64,000 bases of DNA, from positions 1 to 64,000 of the forward strand of contig NZ_FRCK01000009.1 of assembly GCF_900142875.1 (NCBI RefSeq). Direction: 5' to 3'. Position 1 is the first letter of the stretch. Every line of letters starts with the position of its first letter. The position numbers and the translations under genes are program-made. Shown in pieces: positions 42,925 to 51,961 of the stretch. The notes below the pieces were generated by a model. The model worked only from the letters and a program-made list of their open reading frames with translations. It was not told the origin of the DNA and made no database searches. This DNA comes from Paracoccus solventivorans. Lineage in GTDB: Bacteria > Pseudomonadota > Alphaproteobacteria > Rhodobacterales > Rhodobacteraceae.

Positions 42925-43892
42925 GCGGCTTCTCCGTTGTGCGTGGCTCCGAAGCGAGCGCCCGCGCGCTCTTTCAGTTTGCGAAAATGCGAGGACATCT
43001 GCTCCAGCCGCGCATCCCATTCCGGGTCGGGCTGCTGGCCGTCGGTCGTTTTGAAATAGACCTGCATCAGGCAGGTGACGGCGAAGGGTTCCAGGAAGGC
43101 CGCCTTGACGCTCCATGCGAACAGAAGCGCGAAGACGAAGCCGCCCGCCGACCAGGCACCGGGGATGGCGTAGACCAGTGCGGCAGCCGGGGCGAGCATC
43201 ACGAGGAAGATCAGAAAGGCGAGGCCGTAGGTAAAAAGCGTCAGCCAGGCGGCGTTGCGCAGCATCACTTTCCAGTTCTGGCCGTAGAGCACCAGCGCCT
43301 CACGCGCCGATCCCCAGGCATCCGTTGAGCGGGTGCGGATCGCATGAGCGAGGATCACCTCATCGATGAACCCGACCGCCATGCGTAGGAATGCCTGGAC
43401 GACGCCCATCAACTGCCGGACATAGGGGATTGGCAGGATCGACAGGATGCCGCGCGCCAGCCCCGTGACGGCGCGAATAACGCCCTTTACCAATTGGTCC
43501 AGCGCGAAGAGCAACGACGCCTGGCCGAAGCGTTCTTTCACCACGGTCGTGGCATGGGCGATCTGACCGCGCCCTTCCGGCAGAGGCCTGCCGTCGATCA
43601 ACTCGACCAAAACCGCGACGTGACCCGCCTTGACGACGTAAAGGATGTACTCGCGCAGCCAATACATTACCGCGCCGGTCACACCGAACCCCGCCATGCC
43701 GCCCCAGGCCATAGCGGTCGCGCGGAAATCTTCATCCCCGAAGGCGCCGACGCCCCAGCCGATCACGACGCCGGCGCCGGTCGCAAGGATATAGGCCAGC
43801 GTGATCCCGAAATAGACCGCCGCTCGCAAGAGCACGAAAGGCAGCGTCCGCATCATCAGGCTGAACGCCTGTCCGATATTGAAATCCCACAA
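42921..43892 (-). CDS. Multi-pass membrane protein of the VWA operon
   Basis: 323 residues from a TTG start, with AGGAAA eight bases upstream. About six membrane segments: around 15-45, 60-85, 130-160, 205-235, 240-265 and a shorter one. Loops are basic and the C-terminal 40 residues are cytoplasmic and charged (EWDARLEQMSSHFRKLKER). No family is recognised. Its stop overlaps the VWA start by 4 bp, which points to a functional membrane partner for the VWA protein. Confidence 0.8.
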   Translation of the reverse strand: MWDFNIGQAFSLMMRTLPFVLLRAAVYFGITLAYILATGAGVVIGWGVGAFGDEDFRATAMAWGGMAGFGVTGAVMYWLREYILYVVKAGHVAVLVELIDGRPLPEGRGQIAHATTVVKERFGQASLLFALDQLVKGVIRAVTGLARGILSILPIPYVRQLMGVVQAFLRMAVGFIDEVILAHAIRTRSTDAWGSAREALVLYGQNWKVMLRNAAWLTLFTYGLAFLIFLVMLAPAAALVYAIPGAWSAGGFVFALLFAWSVKAAFLEPFAVTCLMQVYFKTTDGQQPDPEWDARLEQMSSHFRKLKERAGARFGATHNGEAA

Positions 43893-43918
43893 AGCTCCGG
43901 TTTCCTTTCGGGTGTCGA

Positions 43919-44443
43919 TCAGTCTGAGAGGTGACGGCCGGGGGCGGTCGCTTCGTCCCCGAAATGGCGCCGCAGCCAGGCGTTGATGTCATTGGCGACT
44001 AGCGCGGGCCCGTCGCCGGACACGCTCCACCGCGACAGCGTGACTCGTGTGGCCGGGCGCGTGTCGCGAAAGACCAGAACCACCTTCGAGGTGCTGCGGT
44101 CCTCTCGCGCGGTGTGGCTGCGGTCAAGTTCGGCACTGTCCAGCGCCTCCAGCGGATAGTCCCGCCGGCGTGTGCCGAGGCGCGATGTCCGGGTGATGCT
44201 GGCCAGCCCCGTCCCCGCATCCAGCCGGAGCCGCGTGCGCTCGGACAGGGCAATGTATCCCGCGATGAAGGCCCCGTTCAGCCCGACCAGCAGCACCAAC
44301 GCGGTCAGGAACTCGCCGCCGATCAGATTGGCAAGCCCGATCAGCGTGATCGGCAGGACAGGCAGCATGACGAACCACAGGATGAAGCGCGGTATCCCAA
44401 GTTCCAGTTCCAGCAGATCGGGCGTATTCGTCTCGATGCTCAT
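43919..44443 (-). CDS. Membrane protein with PH-like domain, paralogue 1
   Basis: 174 residues. Two adjacent helices near the N-terminus (IPRFILWFVMLPVLPITLIG, then FLTALVLLVGLNGAFIAGYI) are followed by a cytoplasmic beta-rich domain with RLRLDAGTGLASITRTSRLG and SKVVLVFRDTRPATRV. This layout resembles bacterial PH-domain membrane proteins. The neighbour at 44440 has the same plan. Starts overlap by 4 bp. Confidence 0.75.
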   Translation of the reverse strand: MSIETNTPDLLELELGIPRFILWFVMLPVLPITLIGLANLIGGEFLTALVLLVGLNGAFIAGYIALSERTRLRLDAGTGLASITRTSRLGTRRRDYPLEALDSAELDRSHTAREDRSTSKVVLVFRDTRPATRVTLSRWSVSGDGPALVANDINAWLRRHFGDEATAPGRHLSD

Positions 44444-44967
44444 GAGGGGCCCGTTCGTTCGCGGCGGGACAGCCAGCCATTGATGAGGCCCGTCAGATTC
44501 GCCACCTCCTCGGGGTCCGGCCGGAACATCGGCACGACGATCTCACGCCGCTCCGGTCCCGATCCGCATATTAGGACCAGCCGGGTCTCATCGTTTCCCG
44601 CAGCCGTTCCATATTGCGCGACGCTTTCCACCTTGTGCAGGTCCGCGAGGGCGCATGTCTCTTCGCGTCGCCCGCGCAACGTGGTCACGCGCAGTCGGGC
44701 AAGCACGGCATCGCGATCCAGGCGCAACTGTGTCAGTTGCACCACCTCGTGCAGGTAAAGCCAGCCGATCAGGCCCACCATGGCCAGCACGATGATCCCC
44801 GTTCCGGTGGCACCATCCACGATTGCCGCGAGGCCCGCCGCGATCGCCACCAGGATCGCCACTGCGGCGATCGCAGCCCGCCGGATCGGACGGTTCTCGA
44901 TCTCAAGCACGTTGTCGGAATCTTGCGTCACGCGCAGCGGATCAGCCAGAAATTCGGCCAGCGTCAT
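44440..44967 (-). CDS. Membrane protein with PH-like domain, paralogue 2
   Basis: 175 residues. A short cytoplasmic N-terminus (SDNVLEIENRPIRRA), two helices (about 33-52 and 57-72) and a beta-rich domain with TQLRLDRDAVLARLRVTTLR, then ALADLHKVESVAQYG and TRLVLICGSGPERREIVVPM. Same plan as paralogue 1, including a final helix with a W (NGWLSRR versus NAWLRRH). It overlaps both neighbours by 4 bp, so tight coupling is expected. Confidence 0.75.
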   Translation of the reverse strand: MTLAEFLADPLRVTQDSDNVLEIENRPIRRAAIAAVAILVAIAAGLAAIVDGATGTGIIVLAMVGLIGWLYLHEVVQLTQLRLDRDAVLARLRVTTLRGRREETCALADLHKVESVAQYGTAAGNDETRLVLICGSGPERREIVVPMFRPDPEEVANLTGLINGWLSRRERTGPS

Positions 44968-45443
44968 GGGCCGGCACCCAACGACGTGTCGATCCGCCCC
45001 TCGACGTCGCGACAGTCGTCAGGGGCATCCCGGCGGCATAGGGTTGCCGAAAAATTGGCCTGGATGCGGCGTTCATCCTCAAGGTCCAGCAGGTCGATCG
45101 ACATCTGCGGTGACTCGTCCTCGCTTTCCCAGACCGCGCCTGCCAACGCCCCGCGATCGGGCCGTATTTCGATGGTTAGACCGGCGGGCGGCGTATCTCC
45201 GGAAGGCTTACCGTGAAAGATCAGGCCGATGGAAATGCTGCCGTCACCAAGCGCATGCAGTTCGATCATGGTCAGCGGACCGATATCGGTGATCTGCACC
45301 ATCGCCGAGCCATCATCCTGACGCAGCACCTTCCAATTCAATTCTTCACCGTCCAGGTTTGCTCTGATCTCGCCGATGGCCTCCAATGCACCAGCCGGGG
45401 TTGCGAAGCTGAGGGCCAGGAGAAGCGGGATAAGCACCTTCAT
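44964..45443 (-). CDS. Exported hypothetical protein C
   Basis: 159 residues; the ATG at 45443 has AGGA six bases upstream, while the ATG at 45449 abuts it and is less likely. Signal peptide VLIPLLLALSFATPAGALE (ends near GALE). Mature part: GEIRANLDGEELNWKVL, GLTIEIRPDRGALAG and a cysteine pair in ATLCRRDAPDDCRD. Likely paralogue of C' at 39347. Unknown function; periplasmic. Confidence 0.78.
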   Translation of the reverse strand: MKVLIPLLLALSFATPAGALEAIGEIRANLDGEELNWKVLRQDDGSAMVQITDIGPLTMIELHALGDGSISIGLIFHGKPSGDTPPAGLTIEIRPDRGALAGAVWESEDESPQMSIDLLDLEDERRIQANFSATLCRRDAPDDCRDVEGRIDTSLGAGP

Positions 45444-45451
45444 TGTCATTC

Positions 45452-46036
45452 CTATCGGCTGATCAGTTGTTCACGGACTCCCCGCGCCGAATTGCGCTTT
45501 GTTCCCATCGCCTCATTGGCCGAGAAGAAACTGATGATCCCGTCCGAGCGCCGCGCACCGGACCCGAATTGCCATTCGAATTGCGGCGCCGAGGCAATCT
45601 GGCAATCCTGAACCAACGCCCATTCGAAGGGCTCTGCGGGAGGCTCGGAACCCGTTGAAGTCAACATATGAAACTGCGGGTCCATTGGTTCGCCACGCAC
45701 AAAGTCAAAGCGCAGCGGCTTGTTCCCACCTCGAACCGGCACCAGCTCAGTCTGAATGCCGTCCTGACCCATATACAAACGGTTGCGGTTCCGATCATAG
45801 ATGATCTCGAAAGTGCTCTCCTGAACGCCTATTGCCACACTTGTTCCGATGGCGGATTCGGTCCACGTTCCCGCGATCAGCGGACCTATCTGTCGCAGGT
45901 CAAAATTGCCCGCCCGGTGGACGTCAGCATGGCAGACTGGGTTGGGCGGCTCACCGGCCAGTGCTGAAGCTGCCGTAGCGATCAGCAGGGCCGCAGTTCG
46001 GGCCAAGGCGCGTCCAGCCATTTCAGTCAAGCTCAT
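45452..46036 (-). CDS. Exported hypothetical protein B
   Basis: 194 residues from the first ATG (46036); an ATG at 46021 is an alternative and both give a signal peptide ending ASALA. Mature protein: PNPVCHADVHRAGNFDLRQI, IAGTWTESAIG, FEWALVQDCQIASAPQFEWQ and FSANEAMGTKRNSA. Layout resembles the truncated B' gene at the other end of the operon. The start lies inside the end of gene A. No family recognised. Confidence 0.75.
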   Translation of the reverse strand: MSLTEMAGRALARTAALLIATAASALAGEPPNPVCHADVHRAGNFDLRQIGPLIAGTWTESAIGTSVAIGVQESTFEIIYDRNRNRLYMGQDGIQTELVPVRGGNKPLRFDFVRGEPMDPQFHMLTSTGSEPPAEPFEWALVQDCQIASAPQFEWQFGSGARRSDGIISFFSANEAMGTKRNSARGVREQLISR

Positions 46037-46502
46037 CAAGCCGGGTGTCGAAGCTGAAAGTGACAGGCCGGGTTTCGGAAGCGGGGCCGCCGCTGACTTG
46101 CCCGGTGAGCGTACCCTTCAAGGCGACGATCCCGTCGCCCGGCGTGAACTCGTCCAGTGTCAGTGTCAGGCTGTCCTGATCGCCGCTCCAGTTCCGTCCC
46201 ATGTCGCGAGCAAAGGTGATCGTCAACGCCACCTCGCTTGGGGCGGGCAATTCGCCGTTGATCACCAGTTCCAGATTGACCGGTCCCAGATCGCCCTCCA
46301 TCTGTGCGGCAAGGAGTGAGACATCGGCGTAGTTGCCGATGACTGTCGCGCCGGACAACTCAGGGGCAACGGTCAGTTCCAGCGGTTGATCGCCGAAACT
46401 GCCGGTAACCAGCCCACCCGGTTCGTCGGCCAGCGCCGGCAGCGCCAGCAGGGCGATCAGAAGGGGGGCGCCTGCCCGGTACATGGTCGAGAAAATGGAC
46501 AA
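46023..46502 (-). CDS. Exported hypothetical protein A, TTG start
   Basis: 159 residues. AGGAGG (46511-46516, minus strand) lies eight bases before a TTG at 46502; the first ATG (46484) is too far from it, and the ATG at 46547 lacks such a site, so TTG is favoured. Signal peptide ends LPALA. Mature part opens DEPGGLVTGSFGDQPLELTV and ends SFDTRLDEL; GIVALKGTLTGQVSGG is central. Likely paralogue of A'. It is the first gene of the ten-gene operon. Confidence 0.75.
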   Translation of the reverse strand: MSIFSTMYRAGAPLLIALLALPALADEPGGLVTGSFGDQPLELTVAPELSGATVIGNYADVSLLAAQMEGDLGPVNLELVINGELPAPSEVALTITFARDMGRNWSGDQDSLTLTLDEFTPGDGIVALKGTLTGQVSGGPASETRPVTFSFDTRLDELD

Positions 46503-46637
46503 GTGCCGTTCCTCCTGTTGTTTAATCCCGAGTATATCTTTGCTCATGACTGGCGGCCCCGTTCGTTTGAACGGGGAACGTGCGGTCTTTTGTGCTAAAG
46601 TTGCACAGGAACCGGGTTTTTACGTCAGGTTGTGGTG

Positions 46638-47120
46638 ATGAACTTGCGGCATCGCATCGCTCGAACCGCGCTGATCGCAGCGCTTTTGCTCAGCTCCGTG
46701 CCGGCGGCCGCCGAGAACGTTCTGCTGACCCTGACCGGGGCGGTCACGGATGGCAGGGTGGAGCTGACGCGCGCGGATTTCGATGCGATGGACTGGCATG
46801 AGTTTGCCACATCGACCAGCGTCACAGATCACCAGCCAGAGTTTCGCGGCGTGCTGATGCGCGACATCCTTGCCCACGCCGGGGCCGAGGGCAGCCAAGT
46901 GCGCGCCGCGGCATTGAACGATTATGTCGTCGATATCCCCATTGAGGATTTTTACCAGTTTGACGTTCTGGCCGCGCTTTACATGGATGGTGTACCTTTG
47001 ACCCCGCGCGACAAGGGCCCGGTCTGGATCGTCTACCCGCGCGACGATCATGGGGTTCTGGCCGATATCCGCTATGACATGCGATGGGTCTGGCAGCTTG
47101 TCGCGCTGCATGTGCAATGA
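46638..47120 (+). CDS. Exported molybdopterin-oxidoreductase-domain protein
   Basis: 160 residues with a signal peptide ending VPAAA. The mature protein resembles the small oxidoreductase molybdopterin-binding fold: LTLTGAVTDGRVELTRADFD, FRGVLMRDILAHAGAEG and GPVWIVYPRD with RYDMRWVWQL. No cofactor-ligand cysteine is visible, so it is probably a sensory or binding version. It is coupled by a 4-bp overlap to a histidine kinase and may be its periplasmic sensor partner. Confidence 0.8.
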   Translation: MNLRHRIARTALIAALLLSSVPAAAENVLLTLTGAVTDGRVELTRADFDAMDWHEFATSTSVTDHQPEFRGVLMRDILAHAGAEGSQVRAAALNDYVVDIPIEDFYQFDVLAALYMDGVPLTPRDKGPVWIVYPRDDHGVLADIRYDMRWVWQLVALHVQ

Positions 47121-48448
47121 CCACCCGCCAAGAGTGGATACGATATCTGGGGCTGGGCGGTCTGGTTCTGGTCTGCCTGGGCCTTCTGGGTCTGGCTGCG
47201 TGGCAGCTAGTTCAGTTGGAACGTCAGATGCGGATCGGTGCGAGCGAAAACATGATCTGGGTCTTTGGCCAGGCACAGATCGAGGCTTTGAATCTCGCGC
47301 TCACGCTTTCTGACGAGGCGGCGGCGCAACAGATTCAGACCCGTTTTGACGTCTTGCTTTCCCGGCTGACGCTGCTGGAAGAGGGTCCACAACGCCGCTT
47401 TCTCGAAGATGCGGGGGTTTCCGAAACGCTTGCTGATTGGCGCAGCGGCCTTCTGGCGCTTGACCCCGCGCAGGGGGCCGATATGGCCGCGCTGCGGGCG
47501 CATGTCACGGCGCTGGTCGCGGCGCTGCGGGGCAAGGCCAGTCTGGTAATGTCCCACGAATGGCAGATTCAGGCTGAGCGGCTGGACCGTCTGGGACATC
47601 TGCACCGGCTTGCGCTGGTGTCGGTACTGGGAGCTGCATTGGCGGGACTGGGATTGGCCGCGATCCTGATCGATCGCGAAAGGCGGTTGATGAGGGGACG
47701 GCTGGATCGCCTCCGGGCTGAAAAGCTGGCCGGCGATCTGGAGCGAGAACGCGAAACCTCCGAAAACCACCGCCGATTCGCCGATCTGATTGCCCATCAA
47801 CTCCGCACGCCGCTGGCTGTGATCGACAGCGCCATGCACCGCCTGACCCGGCGCGGCGGGCCGGTTTCGCCGGAATTGGTTTCGGAAAAGGCGGCCGTCT
47901 CGCGCGAGGCGGTTGCGCGGCTCGTGAAGCTGACGGATACCGCCCTGATGATGTCACGGCTGGAACGTGACGGAGTTCGTCCCCATCTCGGTGCTCATGA
48001 CCTGCATGATCTGGCGGCCGCGGTCATTGACGACCTGATGGTGGCGCAGGGCCGCAACCCGTCCCGTATCCGGCCGCCGGCGCAGGCAGCGCCGATGGTC
48101 GCGCTCTGCGATCCGGCGTTGACCGGCGAAATCCTGTCCAACCTGCTCCGCAATGCGCTTTTGTATTCTCCTCTCGATTGCCGCGTCGATGTCGAGGTGT
48201 CGCAATCGCAGACTCACATCGTCTGCCGGATCGAGGACCGGGGGAGAGGCATGTCGCCTGAAGAGATCGCACGCGCCTTCGACAGGTTCCACCGTGGGAG
48301 TGGGCACGAAACCCTGCCTGGCTCTGGGCTGGGGCTGACGCTTGCGCGCCATCTTGCCCGGATGCAGGGAGGTGATGTGAACCTGACACAGCGTGCCGGA
48401 GGCGGTCTGACCGCCGCGCTTTACCTGCCGAGGGAGGTCTCCGCATGA
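47117..48448 (+). CDS. Sensor histidine kinase
   Basis: 443 residues. Two membrane helices (about 12-33 and 165-188) enclose a helical periplasmic region. The kinase has H box [21 protein letters not shown] box [13 protein letters not shown] and G boxes [11 protein letters not shown] and [11 protein letters not shown]. It starts by overlapping the molybdopterin-domain gene stop (ATGA) and overlaps the response regulator start by 4 bp. A three-gene signalling unit is inferred. Confidence 0.92.
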   Translation: MTTRQEWIRYLGLGGLVLVCLGLLGLAAWQLVQLERQMRIGASENMIWVFGQAQIEALNLALTLSDEAAAQQIQTRFDVLLSRLTLLEEGPQRRFLEDAGVSETLADWRSGLLALDPAQGADMAALRAHVTALVAALRGKASLVMSHEWQIQAERLDRLGHLHRLALVSVLGAALAGLGLAAILIDRERRLMRGRLDRLRAEKLAGDLERERETSENHRRFADLIAHQLRTPLAVIDSAMHRLTRRGGPVSPELVSEKAAVSREAVARLVKLTDTALMMSRLERDGVRPHLGAHDLHDLAAAVIDDLMVAQGRNPSRIRPPAQAAPMVALCDPALTGEILSNLLRNALLYSPLDCRVDVEVSQSQTHIVCRIEDRGRGMSPEEIARAFDRFHRGSGHETLPGSGLGLTLARHLARMQGGDVNLTQRAGGGLTAALYLPREVSA

Positions 48449-49410
48449 CCGCGCCACTGATCCTGTGCGTGGAGGACGAGCCGTCGCTGCGCGACGATAT
48501 CGCGTTCGAACTGCACGAGGCCGGCTATGCCGTGGCGGCTGCCGCTGATGCGCGTGAGGCGCTGGCCATTCTGGAAAGCCGGCGCCCCGATCTGATCCTG
48601 TGCGACATCCTGATGCCCGGCATGGATGGAAGAGGGTTCATATCCCATTTGCGCAAGACTCACCCCGATCTCGACGACGTGCCCTTCGTCTTCCTGACCG
48701 CCCTGTCTTCACGCCAGCAGATGATCGACGGGCGCATTGCTGGGGCCGACGACTATCTGACCAAGCCCATTGACTACGACCTGTTGCGTGCGACCGTAGA
48801 ATCGCGCCTGAAGCGGATGCAGCGGTTACGCGCAATGCCGGGAGACCGTTCCGGTCTGACCGCGCTCGATCGCCTGGCCATCGGCGTGGTGCTGCTCGAC
48901 GCCAATGGCGGAGTGGTCCATGCCAATCCTCTCGCCCGGCGCCTGTCGGACGAGGCTGGCATCGTGCTTGGCGGGCGCATCACCACCGGCGGTGAGGATG
49001 GCCGGAAACTGACCGCGCTGATCGCTGCGCTGATTTCGGATGAAGGGATGGCTACGGCTGGCCTGCGTCTAGACAGGCGCCAACTCGTGGTCGCAGGGAT
49101 GTCGCTTCCGGCGCGCGCCCACCATGATGAGGCGGTTGCCATGCTGATACTGAGCGGCGGCGATGGTCAGCCTCCTCTGGACAATACGACTCTTGGCCAG
49201 CTGTTCGACTTGACCCCGATGGAAGCCCAGGTCGCGCATTTGCTGGCCGAAGGACTGCGCCGTAGCCAGATAGCGGACCGGTTGACGATCTCGGGCACGA
49301 CGGTCGCCTTTCATCTGCGAAACATCTTCGCCAAGACCGGCGTACAAAGGCAGGCGGAACTAGTGGCGTTGATTCTGTCTGTTCCGCTGGCGCAGCACTG
49401 CGAAATGTAA
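48445..49410 (+). CDS. Response regulator with LuxR-type output domain
   Basis: 321 residues. Receiver domain (about 5-120) with phosphoacceptor Asp in LILCDILMPGMDG and lysine in DDYLTKPIDY; a PAS-like middle region (about 130-240, with GVVLLDANGGVVHANPLARR); a LuxR-type helix-turn-helix (about 255-315, LTPMEAQVAHLLAEG, RSQIADRLTISGTTVAFHLR). The extra middle domain is unusual for this class. Targets may include the divergent VWA operon or the adjacent gene; not shown. Confidence 0.92.
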   Translation: MTAPLILCVEDEPSLRDDIAFELHEAGYAVAAAADAREALAILESRRPDLILCDILMPGMDGRGFISHLRKTHPDLDDVPFVFLTALSSRQQMIDGRIAGADDYLTKPIDYDLLRATVESRLKRMQRLRAMPGDRSGLTALDRLAIGVVLLDANGGVVHANPLARRLSDEAGIVLGGRITTGGEDGRKLTALIAALISDEGMATAGLRLDRRQLVVAGMSLPARAHHDEAVAMLILSGGDGQPPLDNTTLGQLFDLTPMEAQVAHLLAEGLRRSQIADRLTISGTTVAFHLRNIFAKTGVQRQAELVALILSVPLAQHCEM

Positions 49411-49589
49411 AGTCTCCGCGTCACCCACCGTCGGTCACGCCGGCTCGCTATGTCTCGGCCTACACAGGATATCGTACGCGCCGAGCTTCCTTTGAGAAAC
49501 CCCTGACTAGAGTGCTGGGAGCACTGAATTTGGGCATTTCTTAAAGACCCATATAGCGTGTGCTTTGGAAAGGTGCCATTATAGGCGTC

Positions 49590-50411
49590 ATGGTGGCCGA
49601 ACGAGCACAAAACCTGAAGAAGGTCCTTGATGCAGTGCCCTCCGGGTATCTGGTCGATGCAGCATGGCTTACCGCGCATGGCATCGCCTACGAGACCTTT
49701 CGTGACTACGTCAAGCGCGGCTGGCTCGAGCGTCTGACCCGCGGCGTTTTCCGTCGCCCGTCACCGGGCGCTTCTGCGTCGGATACGATCGATTGGAAGA
49801 TCTGCCTGCTCTCGGTCCAGCAGATCATGCGCTACGATGTCCATGTCGGCGGTATGACCGCGCTCACCCAGCAGGGTCACGGCCACTATCTGCGTCTGGG
49901 CGGCAACGCCCCGGTATGGACTTACGGTGAAGCCATACCGAACTGGCTTTCGAAGCTGCCGCTGAATGCGCCGATTGAGACGCGCAACAGGTCCCTCTTT
50001 GCCGATCCGCAGCTTGGTCTTCCCGATGACAGCACGGGTGCAGGGCAAACCGTTCCCTGGGACTGGCAACTCAGGATGTCGTCTCCCGAACGGGCGATCA
50101 TGGAAGCCATGGACGAGTTGCCCGACCACGAGAGCTTCCACAATCTCGACATGGTGTTCGAGAGCCTGACGACGCTGCGCCCGAAGATGCTGGCGGCGCT
50201 GCTGCGCAGTTGCAGGAAGATCAAGGTGAAGCGGCTGTTCTTCGTTTTTGCTGATCGCCACGATCATCCCTGGCGCAAACGTCTTGATCCCGCGGAGTTC
50301 AACCTCGGCCGTGGCGACCGCGCTCTGGTCAAGGGTGGCAGGATACACCCGCGCTACCGCATCGTGGTGCCGGAGGAGTTTGTAGCGACCGGGGCCGGCG
50401 ATGGCGCGTGA
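49590..50411 (+). CDS. AbiEi-type antitoxin of a type IV toxin-antitoxin pair
   Basis: 273 residues. N-terminal winged helix (LDAVPSGYLVDAAWLTAHG, ETFRDYVKRGWLERLTRGVF), as in AbiEi-like transcriptional repressors, then an antitoxin domain with MRYDVHVGGMTALTQQGHG and a C-terminal region with SSPERAIMEAMDELP. AbiE systems protect against phage. The start at 49590 is chosen because earlier residues are poor. It overlaps the toxin start by 11 bp. Confidence 0.88.
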   Translation: MVAERAQNLKKVLDAVPSGYLVDAAWLTAHGIAYETFRDYVKRGWLERLTRGVFRRPSPGASASDTIDWKICLLSVQQIMRYDVHVGGMTALTQQGHGHYLRLGGNAPVWTYGEAIPNWLSKLPLNAPIETRNRSLFADPQLGLPDDSTGAGQTVPWDWQLRMSSPERAIMEAMDELPDHESFHNLDMVFESLTTLRPKMLAALLRSCRKIKVKRLFFVFADRHDHPWRKRLDPAEFNLGRGDRALVKGGRIHPRYRIVVPEEFVATGAGDGA

Positions 50412-51318
50412 GGATTATGAAGCCCAGGTCGCGCTGCTCATGCGCTTGCTCCCGCATGTTGCCAAGGAAAAGGTGTTCGCGCTCAAAGGCGGCACGGCAA
50501 TCAACCTGTTCTACCGTGATCTGCCTCGTCTGTCGGTCGACATCGATCTGACCTATCTGCCGATCAAGGATCGTGGCGAAAGCCTCGCAGAGATCAACGA
50601 AGCGATGGACCGCATGGACGCCGCCATCGAAGGCAGCATAGCCGGTGCGAAGACGCAGCGCATCCAGGGTGGGGGAGGGGGTGCCACTCGCGTTCTCGCT
50701 CGTCTGGGCGGCGCCGAGATCAAGATCGAGACATCGCCTGTCATGCGCGGCGTCGTGCATGATCCCGAGATGCGTCCGGTGTCAGATGCGGTGGCGGATG
50801 AATTTGGTTATGCGGAGATGCAGGTCGTTTCCTTCGAAGACCTGTTCGGCGGCAAGTTGCACGCCGCAGTAGATCGTCAGCATCCGCGTGATCTTTACGA
50901 CATCAAGCTGCTCTATGAAAATGAAGGTCTGACAGAGGATCTGTTCCGGACCTTCCTGATCTACATCGCCTGCTCATCGCGCCCGGCGCATGAACTGCTG
51001 GACCCGAACTTCATCGACCTTGACGAGCCCTATACGAAAGAGTTCGAGGGCATGACGAAGGTGCGTGCCAACCTCGACGACCTTCTCGAAACACGAGAGC
51101 GGCTGGTAGCGGATATCCGGTCTCGTCTCGACGAAAAGGTCAGGACGTTTCTCCTGAGGCTGCATGACGGCACGCCTGACTTCGGCGTGATCGAGAGGCT
51201 GCGGGCGGCCGACCTGCCTGCGGTTCGTTGGAAGCTGATCAATTTAAGGAAGCTGAAGAGCGATAACCCGGCCAAACATGCGGAGCACCGATTGGCGCTG
51301 GAAGCGCTGTTCAGTTAG
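50401..51318 (+). CDS. AbiEii-type nucleotidyltransferase toxin
   Basis: 305 residues. Nucleotidyltransferase core: ALKGGTAINLFYRDLPRLSV (ends before DIDLTYLP), giving the GG-x-x-x and D-x-D metal-binding motif SVDIDL; later FEDLFGGKLHAAVDRQHPRDLYD with conserved Lys and Asp. This fits the AbiEii/AbiGii family, which halts growth on infection. Preceded immediately by its antitoxin gene. The end is followed by a hairpin TTGGTTGC/GCAACCAA. Confidence 0.9.
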   Translation: MAREDYEAQVALLMRLLPHVAKEKVFALKGGTAINLFYRDLPRLSVDIDLTYLPIKDRGESLAEINEAMDRMDAAIEGSIAGAKTQRIQGGGGGATRVLARLGGAEIKIETSPVMRGVVHDPEMRPVSDAVADEFGYAEMQVVSFEDLFGGKLHAAVDRQHPRDLYDIKLLYENEGLTEDLFRTFLIYIACSSRPAHELLDPNFIDLDEPYTKEFEGMTKVRANLDDLLETRERLVADIRSRLDEKVRTFLLRLHDGTPDFGVIERLRAADLPAVRWKLINLRKLKSDNPAKHAEHRLALEALFS

Positions 51319-51589
51319 TCTCCAATACGGCTGTCGCTCCGTTTGGGGACTGACCGGTCTTTGTCAAATGAGAGGCATGGATAGTTCGAAAGCTGGGTTT
51401 CCCAAACGGCTCCAATGAGTTACATTAAGCGGCGAGTTTGGGGATCTGGCGTTCGACCAATCGCAAGTATCGTTGGTTGCGCGCCCCCGCAACCAATTCT
51501 GTCATAAATCAATAATAACCCAAGTATAACAAGTATTTGAGGTGCCAACTGGCTGGAGTTCGGTCTCGCTGCTCTGACGCGACGGCGGC
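51319..51589. other. Non-coding stretch after the AbiE pair
   Basis: No gene seen. TTGGTTGC (51473-51480) and GCAACCAA (51489-51496) form an 8-bp hairpin with an 8-nt loop. The sequence after it is AT-richer (ATAAATCAATAATAACC), unlike its neighbours, which suggests a boundary between inserted segments. Confidence 0.5.
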
Positions 51590-51830
51590 GCCCCAGATGT
51601 CAGATAAGCCGGTCTTCAGGCGTCATGCAGCACCGTCTCGGTGGAACCAAGGCGGCCAGTTCAGTTCGAACTCCAGCGCGCCGAGCACGATCAGCCCCAT
51701 GCTCGCTGCCTGCGCCGGGCCGGTCAGGTGGCTGCGAGAACAGCCAGCCCAGCAGGGTCGCAGACATTGGGTTCACAGTGCTCAGTGCTGCGATCACCTG
51801 ACCAACCCTCCGCGGATTGGATGCTGTAAG
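51590..51830 (-). pseudogene. EamA/DMT-transporter C-terminal remnant
   Basis: The minus strand reads VIAALSTVNPMSATLLGWLF, like the last helices of EamA-family transporters, and then continues in a different frame with ASMGLIVLGALEFELNW. A frameshift therefore separates the two parts, and no start or upstream helices are present. It marks old chromosomal or plasmid DNA between newer insertions. Confidence 0.4.
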
Positions 51831-51961
51831 CCGTCGGCGCTGAACCCGAGATCATAAGGCCTGTCGCCGCCCCCTGAAACCCCGGCGATGCCATCTCGGC
51901 TGGTTCGTCGCCCAGCTCCCGCTACCGTGCAGGCCACGACGCGGCAAATGGAACGAAGAAC

